Assembly (NCBI GenBank): GCA_907163375.1
Contig: CAJQUW010011509.1
Span: 124,001-188,000, forward strand
Direction: 5' to 3'
Origin: Prostheceraeus crozeri
Lineage: Eukaryota > Platyhelminthes > Polycladida > Euryleptidae
Length of the DNA stretch: 64,000 bases
Notes under the pieces: model-generated
What the model was told of the DNA's origin: nothing
What the model saw: only the letters and a program-made list of their open reading frames with translations
Database searches by the model: none
Shown here: positions 11,347-21,024 of the stretch, piece by piece
How the letters are laid out: the number at the start of each line of letters is the position of its first letter
Numbering within the stretch: the stretch's first letter is position 1
Translations under genes and position numbers: made by a program

Positions 11347-13436
11347 CAGTGGTGGGCAACGCGTGGCCCGCCACCGCTTTTCATGTCAAAAGTGGCCCGT
11401 GGACATTATTTGAATCGATTATGTGAAAATGAATCCGCCTTCGACCTTAGGGAGGTGCATCTATGGGTGAGGGATCCTCTTTAGAATTTGCAAAACCATT
11501 CATTGACAACTAAATGAGCAATATGATGTCTCAAAAAAACAAAAATTCACATTCTAATTATCCAACTATGCTCCTTTCGGAATGAATATCTTCTCATATA
11601 AGCGCAAAATGGTCATCACCTGTGCGAGTTCATGCTAGGTCACATAGTATTCGCTGCCCTGCTGAGCATGTTTTTTCTGCGTAATAAACCACGCCTCAAT
11701 AAACCTAGAAATATGCTATATTAATTAGACCATGACTACGAATGGAGGAATCCAACCGCAAATGTTTGACAGGCCAACATTTTTTCAAATATTCTTGCTG
11801 AATTTCATTTTTAGACTACTACACTGATATGTAATTCGTATACTCGATTGGCATTAGCACACGGCTACCACTTGTGGAGCCCATGCACGGCTTTTGAAAG
11901 CCGTACATGTTTGGGTGACACATGTAGCCGTGTGCACATGTAGCATGATCAATAATTGTAGCAAAATCAATTTTATCTTGTACGGCTTCCACTCGGATAG
12001 TTGCATTGCACTTGCAGACCGTTGTTTATCGATGAAATAAGGTAATGTCGGCCAAATCACCAAAAAAATCAAATTACCATTTAATTACACAAAGGAAAAG
12101 CTTCCGTAATTTGTTATAGGCCTATTCGCTCTTCAATGCTCACATGAATTGTAGAAAGTAAATTGTCATTCCTTAAGATTAAACAAATTAGTTGCGTGCA
12201 ATACTTGCGTGCAGTACACTGTAAATCGCTCAATACCAATTACATACGAAGGATGCATACCAAAATATTTTTTGGCATATTTCTGTATTCTCTTGGTATA
12301 TATTTGTATGCTTTTCGTATGTTATTTCAGATGTGGCATGCTTTGCATACTAAAGCCATACTAGCACAATGTTAGAAGAAAGCATAAATCATGTCCAATG
12401 TATCTTGATTTCAGGCCTTTTGTCAATAAAGATCACACTAATGTTACTACTGTTCTGCAAGTAGTGAGATAATGACATTCAAGAGTCATTCTTTCAATAC
12501 TGAATTCGATTTTAATACACGCAAGTCTATGTCATTTCATGAATAATCAATAAGATTTCAACCATCAACAATTATGCATTATGTAATTTTGAAATTAAGC
12601 ATATTATCAATCCGAAATAAAAACACATTATAATTCATGAACGCAAAAAATAGTCATGTTTGAGATATATAAGTCAACATGATTTCACTAAAGATATCGT
12701 TTAAAGGAAATGATGTTTATCAACTTGGGTCATAAAGTAGAGTTAAATAAACGTCCTGTTAATGTTGCTAGACAAGTAGCATCGACCGCATAGCCGTGGA
12801 GCATAAAATTCACAATAAATCTAATGTACTCAAATATCACTCTATCAAACAAAAAATATTCACCACCTGTATTACCGAAAAAAGTTATTTGACAGTAGTG
12901 TGTAATACATACATTTTTTTGCGATGTGACTTAAAGCTGCACATACCAAATGGATACCAGAGGCATACGAATAAGGATGAATTTCCATCGTGTCTCGTAT
13001 ATAAAACATACCAACAATTCGTATTTCAGGGTAAAACAGCCAATCACAGATAGAATAGTTCGTATCGCTACATACCAATCACATGCTAAAGTAAGTGAGA
13101 TGTGGTATGAAAAACATACCAGATCTCTGTAGACATACCAGAATCTCGTATCAGATGTTAGTTTCAAATTGTATGTAATTTTGGTATATGTTTGTATGTA
13201 ATTTTCGTATCCAGCGATTTACAGTGTACAGTGTCTTTAGCGTACATATAAAATTTTGTTATTTAGTACGACCACTATGTATGCACGAATGGTACAACAG
13301 CCCATATGTGCACTTAAATGTACGGAATACAGGAATATTAAGCCTATACTACTGCCTTTTTAAAATTGGTGGCCCGCGAGCCCTTTCGCGGGTCAGTCCT
13401 TGTGGGCCGCTGTCCCAACTTGGTTGCCCACCAATG
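11347..13436. mobile_element. Non-autonomous hAT-like transposon carrying a nested element
   Basis: Terminal inverted repeats CAGTGGTGGGCAAC (11347-11360) and its near-perfect complement ending at 13436 are flanked by identical 8-bp duplications GAATAGAC (11339-11346 and 13437-13444), diagnostic of hAT. The subterminal regions are rich in GGCCCG. Without the 1010-bp element inserted at 12217 it is about 1.08 kb and codes for no transposase. Its interior holds a nested hairpin at 11859-11934. Confidence 0.88.
12217..13226 (-). mobile_element. Non-autonomous TA-flanked DNA transposon, copy 2 (1010 bp), nested in hAT element
   Basis: Same 14-bp inverted termini and TA flanks (12215-12216, 13227-13228) as the copy at 5652-6645, but inverted relative to it. 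The two copies stay easily alignable along their length. Since it interrupts the hAT-like element, it is the younger of the two insertions here. Confidence 0.85.
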
Positions 13437-14227
13437 GAATAGACCTATATCTTCCTTCTATATACTTGTATATGTGTGTTTTATATTCAGCATTGGAATC
13501 TACTATACTTAATCGATATTTAGCCATAGTCCTATAATTTCTAACCTTATTATAGGTTTTATCAAAGTTAACTTATGCTTCATTTCATCAGGCACATGTA
13601 GATTTATCGGTCATGTTTGTAATACTTCACAGGCCTGCATGAATTTTCACTTTTTTAGTCTATGTCAAATTGATGTCAAATGCAGTTTGGATTTGATATT
13701 GATGTCACGATTACAATAGTGCAATAGTGTAGTGCTAGGAAGATTTTGCCCTATTCATTTATTTTCAATAGTCTACATGTCTATGGTTAAGCATTGCATG
13801 AATAGACCACTGTCCTGTTTTGCAATACCGTTCCAGTAAAGTGAGCTACTGGACCGTTTTTCAAAGACGCCAGTGAATTTTGCAGTGACGCGCGCCATTT
13901 CTTTAACTCAACTCAGCGTGAGTCACCGTGTGTGTCGAATGAACGCCAGTTACTGCCCTAGCGTAAAATAGGCTTAAGTATAGTATTACCAAAAAATCAA
14001 GCAGCTTGCCATCTACAAATGGCATGAAAAATATGTTTGATTATCACTCATAGCATTGGAAATAAGAGAAACAGGTTATTTTATATGAATAGCAACTGTT
14101 AAAATAGTTATTTTTCCTTGTGTGAATTGATGGTGTCTTCTCATTTCGCATAATATCAACTTGTATAACTGATTTTATCCCTGTTTCGTGTCGCATAATA
14201 CCAACTTGCATAACCATAGCAGACGAC
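13437..14227. other. Non-coding stretch
   Basis: No domain-bearing frame. Around 14110-14220 two similar 'ATAATATCAACTTGTATAAC...' / 'ATAATACCAACTTGCATAAC...' segments form a short diverged direct repeat. Confidence 0.35.
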
Positions 14228-15520
14228 TTGCCTTTGTCAAAAACCTCACCACCAAATATTAATGATGTGCGACCAATCTCGTTGCTACCTAATCCTGAGC
14301 GGTTGTTTGAGAAAATATTCGACAAACGATTGGGTGAAGAATTCCTGTCAAGATTCGACACAAGAAATGGAAAATTTCATTACAAATCACATTCAGTATC
14401 GAACATCCAAGGCTTGTCTTGCTTTGACCGTAGACATGATGAAGGGTTTTGAACGTGTGCCCCATGAAATCTTATTGAGGAAGATGAAGGATGACGGCTT
14501 TCCTGACTTCGTGATGATTTTTATCAATGATTATCTAGAATCAAGACGGATAAGAATAAAGTGGCGGCAAAATTACAGCTCGTTTACAACAGTCGACAGC
14601 GGTGTCCCACAGGGTTCTTCGCTAGGTCCCGTGCTGTTTGGATACTTCATGGCGGACATGTGTCTCAGGCCAGGTGAGGACACTCTCTTGATTAAATATG
14701 CAGATGACCTCTTCTTGCTTAGAGTAATTTCCATCTCTGCAATACGATCTCCAGTTGATGATGCATTTCAAGAAGTTGCTCGATGGACCGCGAAAAATCG
14801 AATGTCGATAAATGAGAGGAAGTGCCGTCAAATGTTTGTCTCTGCCACTGGGTCTTTTGATGGATCACTTTTTAAGATGGTCGGCATACCTGTCGAGAGA
14901 CATTTGCGCATCCTAGGCATAGACTTTGACCCTAAGTTGCAATGGAAAACTCATATCCATGGAGTGTGTAAGAGAGCTGCGTCGAAGATTTTCGTAATAA
15001 GACAGTTGAAAAACTATTTATCAAAGGAAGACCTAGTTTTAATATATATGAAAGTTGTGTGAGGTCCATATCAGAGCATGCTGCTCCTTTGTTCGCAGGT
15101 CTTGACAAAGAGTGAGAAGAACTCTTAGAGAGAATTCAAAATCGATGCCACTCTACAATATGTTCTCGTAGTTCCAGAATTTGTGAATGCTCCATGTTCA
15201 TTCCTCTATCATATCGACGTAAGGTATTGGCTTTTCGATTATTCAATCAGCTGGTCAATGATGAACTTCATTCTTTACACCATCTTTCTTTGCCGATTAT
15301 GAACTATTTCCAAAAATTTCAACTGCCGGTTATTGTCTCAGCAATGCGCACAAGATCTTTCATCATTTCGATGTCAATGATGGACTTAAACTTTAATTTT
15401 TTCTCTGAATTACCTGTTTGTTAAGACATTTTGCTTTACACTTTATTTTTCATGACTTGTCTAACTTGCGTTTCCCCACGATTACCATTATTGGGGATTT
15501 TTCTTTGAAATATACTTTCA
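14228..15520 (+). pseudogene. CR1/jockey-like LINE, truncated reverse transcriptase and 3' end
   Basis: The copy is 5'-truncated inside the reverse transcriptase. The first frame reads NDVRPISLLPNPERLFEKIF (RT motif 1), then the frame shifts at about 14330-14450. The longest frame (14262-15062) gives MMKGFERVPHEILLRKM (motif A), SGVPQGSSLGPVLFGYFMAD (motif B) and LIKYADDLFLL (motif C, the YADD active site), followed by thumb-like sequence ILGIDFDPKLQWKTHI. A stop at 15061 interrupts it, and the usual C-terminal tail (RRKVLAFRLFNQLVNDELH) appears in another frame to 15424. The 3' UTR ends at 15520, where an R2-like LINE interrupts it; its (ATT)n tail resumes at 22394. The clade is inferred from the short RT motifs. 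Confidence 0.75.
15485..15520 (+). repeat. 36-bp target-site duplication of the R2-like LINE, left copy
   Basis: These 36 bases match 22358-22393 with two mismatches, in direct orientation, immediately outside both ends of the minus-strand LINE. Left of this copy lies the 3' UTR of the plus-strand CR1-like LINE; right of the other copy lies an (ATT)n tail. Confidence 0.75.
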
Positions 15521-15595
15521 TTTTTTTTGGTACACGACGGTAGATATTGTTCTTTTTTCGGCTGGTATCAGTGTTATCACATTGACCTCGGAATC

Positions 15596-15965
15596 CTACC
15601 AGGACTCAGGGAGGTCAAGCGTACGCCTTAGAATGTGGGCACTTCCGAGCAGTGCTACCTTAAGCAACTGAGGTTCATGGTGTTGTCCAGGTACTTGTGA
15701 CAAGTAGTTTCGGAGCTTTGTAGTGTGGACTCCGAGGGCTCCTACTACGATTGGTACTACGTTCGCTGAAATATTCCAAAGTTTCTTCATTTATAGCCGT
15801 AGATCTTGATATTTCTCAATTTTTTCTTTATTGCCAATGTTGTGGTCGTCTGGTACCGCGATATCTATGATCAAGCCCTTGTTCATCTTCTTATCGACGA
15901 GGACATTGTCGGGTCTCCTTGCTGCTATCCTTCTGTCTGTACGGATTTCAAAGTCCCATAGTACT
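15596..15965 (-). pseudogene. Restriction-like endonuclease domain of R2-type LINE
   Basis: The minus strand reads RIAARRPDNVLVDKKMNKG, then LIIDIAVPDDHNIGNKEKIE, then KYQDLRL, a stop, and in the same frame MKKLWNISANVVPIVVGALG. This is the PD-(D/E)XK-like endonuclease of R2-superfamily LINEs: 'RRPD' holds the first catalytic Asp, 'IDIAVP.D' the second acidic block, and K...KY..L and 'VVPIVVGALG' follow. It nicks the target DNA to prime reverse transcription. The tail TALLG/SAHILRRTLDLPESW-type ending marks the true C-terminus near 15596. One in-frame TAA near 15793 splits the domain. Confidence 0.8.
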
Positions 15966-15984
15966 TAAACGTCTTCATTTTCGA

Positions 15985-16236
15985 TCACTGAGGTCGAGCA
16001 GTTCTATGAATTAGTCTTACAACTTCGTTGTGACGCTTTAGGTATTCTGTTGCAGCTAATTTCGGACAAGCTGTTAGTATATGCAACACGATTTCGTCTT
16101 TAGACTTGCACATTCTGCATTTCGCATCAGCTGAAGTCTTCGTTATATATGTCGCGTGAGCTTTGGTATTTAGGGCCTGATCTTGGGCTGCAGTTATTAA
16201 TGCCTCAGTTTCTATTTTCAAATTCACCATCTTCAA
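15985..16236 (-). pseudogene. R2-type LINE linker with CCHC zinc-binding motif
   Basis: The frame contains LITAAQDQALNTKAH and then CRMCKSKDEIVLHILTAC with PKLAATEYLKRHNEV. Cys-x2-Cys-x8-His-x4-Cys is the CCHC motif found between RT and endonuclease in R2-superfamily LINEs, and 'AAQDQAL.T', 'KLA..EY..RH' are family-specific flanks. It is separated from the RT frame by frameshifts. Confidence 0.8.
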
Positions 16237-16270
16237 CCATTCATAGCAAGCTGCTGTTGATGAACTTCTT

Positions 16271-18034
16271 TCATTTGTCTATTGTACTGACCATGAAGCA
16301 CCTTCTCGTTCCACCTTGTGAGCCTATCCTTTGTTGCCTTCTTTTTCCAATCGTCAAGGTCTCTGGCTTCGGCTTGTACAGACCACCATATTTCACCACC
16401 GCCAGCAGTGGATCGTCACGACTTTTATGTACGCAGTCTGTTAGGCTTCTGTCCTCTCCCTCGATTGTTTCTGCGATGTCTTTCATGCCTCTACCTCCCA
16501 GATCCCGCGGTAGATAGAGGCGATCGACCTCTGCTCTTGGGTGTAGTAGGCCACCGTATATGTTAATTATCTTGCGGGTTTTTCTATTCATTTCACTTAG
16601 CTCTTGCTTAGTCCATCTTATTACTCCTCCGGTATAGCTTATGACCGGTATCGCGTGCGTATTGATGGCCTGGATCTTATTCATTCCATTGAGCTTTGAT
16701 TTCATTATCTTTTTCAGTCTCTTCTTATATTCCGTTTCTGCATTTCGTTCTGTCATCCATATTAACTTGTTGTTGAGGTATTCCCACGTACTTGTAACCT
16801 TCGTCACTAACATCCGGTATGTGGATTTCGCCGGTTTCGAATGCCTCGGTTCTGACTATCTTCCCACGTCGGATAATCAGTCTGGCGCACTTCTCTGTTT
16901 CGAACTTCATCTTGATGTCGTCGCTGAATATCCGCACTGTGTTAATGAGCGTGTTGCTGTCGCTTTCGGTCCTTCCATATAGCTTCAAATCATCCCTATG
17001 CAGCAGATGATTGACTTTGTGGCCATCCTTGAGTATGTACGATTGCTTTGCTTGATGTAGAATCTCGCTAATTGGGTTCATCGCCATACAGAACAAGAGA
17101 GGCGATAGCGAATCTCCTTGAAATATTCCTCTCTTTGCTTCCATTTCACCGATGACCTCCTTCCTGCGAAACATAGTTGTTCTCCAGTGTGTCACTGATT
17201 TCTTGACAAGTTCTTGAATGGCTCCATGTTCTCTATATATCTTCAAGCACCTTAGTATCCACGAGTGCGGTATGGAGTCGAATGCTTTGCAATAATCAAT
17301 CCACGCCATTGATAAGTTGGTGTTGCGTTTCGTGCTGTCACTTGTTATTGTTCGATCGGTGGCAAGCTGTTCTTTGGTACCTCTGCATCTAAGACGTGCT
17401 CCTTTTTGTTCTTGATTCATCATCTTGTTGGCTGTCAGGTGATCGGTTATTTTATTGGCCACTATTCCTGTGAATAATTTCCACATTGTACGGAGACATG
17501 TAATAGGCTTGAAATTATCTGGTGTTGGTGGCTTGTCTTGATCTTTTTGCAGTGTAATGTTCGTCCTTTGACTAGCCATTCTGGCAGCATATCTGGTTGG
17601 TTTAAGATTTGATTTAAGTATACTACAAGTCTCGAATGTAAGCTAGTTAACTTATTTACCCAGAATATTTGTACATTGTCTGCGCCTGGCGCTTTCCAGT
17701 TGGCCATGCTTGCGAGCTTGTACTCCAAATATTTTTCGGAAATCACGATATTTGCTTGACTTTGTATTGCTTCGGATTTACGCTCGATATTATGTAGCCA
17801 TTCAGCCTCTACATTATGTTGTGTTTCTGTTTGCCATACATCTTGCCAGTGTTGTGCAAATTCTTCTTTATTTTTAATTTGCTTTTCGTTTGTTTCATGA
17901 CACTTGAATCGTCTGTACACCTTTAGATTAGTTAAGAATGTCTTATTAATGTGGCATTGCTCATTTATTTCTTTCTGACCTCTACTGGCTGGACTCTGTC
18001 CTTCTTTCAAATGCCTGAGGTACATTTCAGTCAA
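16271..18034 (-). pseudogene. Reverse transcriptase of R2-superfamily LINE
   Basis: Three overlapping frames (18034-17462, 17579-16725, 16813-16271) follow each other on the minus strand, so two frameshifts split one RT. Landmarks in order: NKTFLTNLKVYRRF, MANWKAPGADNVQIFWVNKL (motif 0), PITCLRTMWKLFTGIVANKI (motif 2), AWIDYCKAFDSIPHSWIL (motif A), RRGIFQGDSLSPLLFCMAMN in two parts (motif B), HLLHRDDLKLYG (motif C; the catalytic Asp pair is present but the usual Tyr/Phe-Met is His-Arg), GYKYVGI (motif D/E), then RKTRKIINIYGGLLHPRAEV and DRLYLPRDLGGRGM (thumb). The set is diagnostic of the R2/R4/NeSL group. Confidence 0.85.
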
Positions 18035-18044
18035 TAGTGACTCT

Positions 18045-18302
18045 ATTTTTTTTGATAGATACTAATTTTTCTCTACTGTAAATTTAATTTTTCAGACTGT
18101 GCATCTTAAATGTACAGGGCCGCGCTTGGTTGGGTTTGAGCGTCCAGGATTTAGAGGTCGAAACGCGATCGTCCTGACCAAGTTCCTGTTGATGACCTCT
18201 TTAAAAATAGTCAAATAATTTGCATGCATATTTTGAAAATTTTTTTTTCACGTTTTAGCTTAGGGAACTAATATTAATTCTCTTGCACACCTGGTAGATT
18301 AT
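18045..18302 (+). other. Island of non-LINE sequence left of the foldback PLE
   Basis: This piece and 20778-21010 form about 0.5 kb that matches neither the LINE nor the PLE and interrupts the LINE between its N-terminal and RT parts. On the plus strand, after a splice-acceptor-like TTTTTCAG at 18100-18107, an open frame reads TVHLKCTGPRLVGFERPGF RGRNAIVLTKF. The string GFERPGFRG resembles the Greek-key signature of beta/gamma-crystallin-type domains (F/Y-E-x-P-x-F/Y-R-G). The segment is too short to be sure; it may be a captured host exon. Confidence 0.3.
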
Positions 18303-18314
18303 AGATAGCGTAAT
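18303..18314 (+). repeat. 12-bp target-site duplication of the foldback PLE, left copy
   Basis: AGATAGCGTAAT here is repeated exactly at 20766-20777, on the other side of the foldback PLE. On this side 31 extra bases (18315-18345) lie between the duplication and the inverted repeat arm; on the other side there is one. Confidence 0.8.
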
Positions 18315-18418
18315 TTCATTGAATAACGGGCTAGCCATTTAAGTTCAACTATGACGGAAGAAGCCCAGGACTGGTGTTCGTCGTTGTTTATTACGAAGCA
18401 CGAGGCCTTTCAGCCACT

Positions 18419-18440
18419 GCACGCGGCCATCGTCAGGTGC
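18419..18440 (-). ncRNA. Degenerate hammerhead-like motif, left PLE copy
   Basis: Mirror of the motif at 20674-20702 on the other arm: the conserved CUGANGA box (CTGACGA, complement of 18430-18436) and GAAA box (complement of 18408-18411) lie either side of a 5-6 bp stem. Confidence 0.35.
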
Positions 18441-18649
18441 AAAGTGACAGTAGCTTGCAAGCTATCTGTGTACATGGAATACATCTCATGATCAGACACA
18501 TTAAAATGCAAGGGTTGCGATAATCATGATACATGTACAGAAAGAAAGAAAAAAGGTAATACTGGCTAGAAGTTAAGAGTAGTAAGTAAAAGTAAGATAA
18601 TTGTCAAAAGCAAAGGAAAATCAGACTTCAAAGCATAGAGAGTAGTCTA

Positions 18650-19848
18650 CAAGTGAGATAAACACCATTGGTCACTGAGGCTGTGCTTTGTCTTGTTGAG
18701 GGAGCCGTGATGCTTGGTCCAAATGGCTTCCTTTACTGTTCTCCTCCTCCACTGTGGCTCCTTGTCGACTACCTGTACTTGCTCCACATCCACACGATGG
18801 TCGCTTTCAAATACGTGGCGGGCAATTTCTGACCTGTCGACATCCAACTCACGGATAGCCCGCTGGTGTTCCTTCATTCTTTCTTCCACCGTGCGACCAG
18901 TTTCACCTACATAAGACCAGTTGCAGTCAGAAACTGAGCATGGAATGTGGTAGACGACCCCAAAAGTTTTGGCCTTCTCTGGTCGCTTCCTCACTAAAAC
19001 ATCACCCACAGTTGCAGAAGGTTTGAGAGCAACTCTCACTCCGACCGACATCCTTTAGGACATTGCGCACCTTTTCTGAGATGCCCCTTGTATGTACGGC
19101 AAAGATCCTTGGAGTTACATCCGACTGTTCACTTGCTTGCGGACTGGAGTTCCACCAACCTCTACACTCCGATTGGTCGTAGCCACAACTCATCAGAGAA
19201 TCGAAGACAGCTTTCCTTTCTTCAGGTAGTTTCTCACTGGAGCAGATTTTCGATGCACGACTGGCCAAAGAGCGAACGAGACCCTTGAACGTACTCGTCG
19301 GGTGCGCCGAATCACGGTGAAGGTAGCGTCCAGTGTGCGTTGGCTTCCTGTAGACTGAGAAGATCAAACTTGTGGGGGCCACACTCTATGAGAATGTCGA
19401 GGAAAGGAATTCTCCCATCTTCCTCGCGTTCCATAGTGAACCTGATGGTTGGACAAATACCGTTGAGGAAGGAAAGGAAGTCTTGTAGGCCACTCTCAGA
19501 ACCCGTCCAATAGGCCAATACGTCGTCCACGTATCGAAGCCAGAGGCTTGGGAATTGGACACCATCACTGTTGGCCTTTTCCTTGGCTATAGCCTCGAAA
19601 TGAGCCATGAAGATGTTAGCTGCAACGGGCCCGAGACTTCCACCCATAGCAACGCCGATCAGTTTGAATAAACATACCATCAAAGCTTTTGAAATAGCAT
19701 GAAGTAAGTATGACCTCCAACAAGCTCATGATCTCATCGACAGATAGACGAGTTCTTGTGGCGAGAGTGCGATCATGTGAGAGAAGATTTCGGAAAACAC
19801 TCAAAGTCTCGAAGACAGAAACATTCGTGAAAAGTGCTTCGACATCGA
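18650..19848 (-). pseudogene. PLE reverse transcriptase (C-terminal part) and GIY-YIG endonuclease, left copy
   Basis: The minus strand begins within RT motif A (DVEALFTNVSVFETL) at about 19848, continues with TRLSVDEIMSLLEVIL, GVAMGGSLGPVAANIFMAHF (motif B) and WLRYVDDVLAYW (motif C, catalytic YVDD), then RIPFLDILIE. It shifts frame at about 19340 and 19020 before the endonuclease domain: VVYHIPCSVSDCNWSYVGET, RTVEERMKEHQ, ESDHR. GIY-YIG nucleases of PLEs nick target DNA for reverse transcription. The copy lacks the N-terminal half of the RT, so it is dead on arrival. Confidence 0.85.
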
Positions 19849-20463
19849 GTCGTGCATCGAAAATCTGCTCCAGTGAGAAACTACCTGAAGAAAGGAAAGC
19901 TGTCTTCGATTCTCTGATGAGTTGTGGCTACGACCAATCGGAATGTAGAGGTTGGTGGAACTCCAGTCCGCAAGCAAGTGAACAGTCGGATGTAACTCCA
20001 AGGATCTTTGCCGTACATACAAGGGGCATCTCAGAAAAGGTGCGCAATGTCCTAAAGGATGTCGGTCGGAGTGAGAGTTGCTCTCAAACCTTCTGCAACT
20101 GTGGGTGATGTTTTAGTGAGGAAGCGACCAGAGAAGGCCAAAACTTTTGGGGTCGTCTACCACATTCCATGCTCAGTTTCTGACTGCAACTGGTCTTATG
20201 TAGGTGAAACTGGTCGCACGTTGGAAGAAAGAATGAAGGAACACCAGCGGGCTATCCGTGAGTTGGATGTCGACAGGTCAGAAATTGCCCGCCACGTATT
20301 TGAAAGCGACCATCGTATGGATGTGGAGCAAGTACAGGTAGTCGACAAGGAGCCACAGTGGAGGAGGAGAACAGTAAAGGAAGCCATTTGGACCAAGCAT
20401 CACGGCTCCCTCAACAAGACAAAGCACAGCCTCAGTGACCAATGGTGTTTATCTCACTTGTAG
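19848..20463 (+). pseudogene. PLE C-terminal domain with GIY-YIG endonuclease, right copy
   Basis: Truncated more deeply than its partner: it starts downstream of the RT active site (SRASKICSSEKLPEERKAVF) and runs to the GIY-YIG domain (YVGETGRTLEERMKEHQRAI; EPQWRRRTVKEAIW; stop at 20461-20463). Coding differences from the left copy are few (Val/Leu and Val/Met changes), showing that both arms were made at the same time and recently. The same frameshift between 20059 and 20108 occurs in both arms, so it was already present in the template. Confidence 0.85.
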
Positions 20464-20673
20464 ACTACTCTCTATGCTTTGAAGTCTGATTTTCCTTTGC
20501 TTTTGACAATTATCTTACTTTTACTTACTACTCTTAACTTCTAGCCAGTATTACCTTTTTTCTTTCTTTCTGTACATGTATCATGATTATCGCAACCCTT
20601 GCATTTTAATGTGTCTGATCATGAGATGTATTCCATGTACACAGATAGCTTGCAAGCTACTGTCACTTTGCAC

Positions 20674-20725
20674 CTGACGATGGCCGCGTGCAGTGGCTGA
20701 AAGGCCTCGTGCTTCGTAATAAACA
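20674..20725 (+). ncRNA. Hammerhead-like ribozyme motif in PLE 3' region, right copy
   Basis: CTGACGA (20674-20680) matches the hammerhead core CUGANGA, followed by a stem GCCGC/GTGGC closed by loop GTGCA and then GAAA (20699-20702). A GUA cleavage-like triplet follows at 20716-20718. Stem III and stem I do not pair well, so activity is doubtful. PLE terminal repeats are known to carry hammerhead ribozymes. Confidence 0.45.
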
Positions 20726-20765
20726 ACGACGAACACCAGTCCTGGGCTTCTTCCGTCATAGTTGG

Positions 20766-20777
20766 AGATAGCGTAAT
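20766..20777 (+). repeat. 12-bp target-site duplication of the foldback PLE, right copy
   Basis: Exact repeat of 18303-18314, one base away from the right end of the PLE. Confidence 0.8.
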
Positions 20778-21010
20778 CCCGCTGTATTAGCTAGATCTGG
20801 TATTTTGATTGGAAATAGACCTGTCCTCTTATCATCTGAATGGGCAGACTGTCAGATAGAATCTTTTCAATATATAAGTAATTTTGAACAGAACGACTTA
20901 CTCGCCAATTCATCACACATATGGAGAGGAGAACCGTAGGTTGTCCTTCTAGTAAGTATTTTCAAATTTTTAGACATTTTAGGATATAAAAATTTTCTTC
21001 TAAATCATAA
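20778..21010 (+). other. Island of non-LINE sequence right of the foldback PLE
   Basis: An open plus-strand frame of about 54 codons reads ARSGILIGNRPVLLSSEWAD then CQIESFQYISNFEQNDLLAN, ends in a stop, and is followed by TAG/GTAAGT-like sequence at about 20949-20956. It joins the left island (18045-18302) if the PLE is removed. EW....IESFQYI could be the second half of a Greek-key motif, but I cannot assign it. Confidence 0.3.
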
Positions 21011-21024
21011 TTTGCACCTAGTCG

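Larger units (their letters stand above)
18346..20764. mobile_element. Foldback (head-to-head) Penelope-like element
   Basis: Two 5'-truncated copies of one PLE point away from each other: a left copy on the minus strand (18346-19848, about 1.5 kb) and a right copy on the plus strand (19848-20764, about 0.9 kb). The 917-bp arms (18346-19262 and 19848-20764) are almost identical, with a single-copy spacer between them that carries the extra 5' part of the left copy. A 12-bp target duplication flanks it. Head-to-head truncated copies are a known hallmark of PLE insertion. The GIY-YIG domains read YVGETGRT, so this family differs from the 34-54 kb array (YIGYTTN). Confidence 0.88.
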
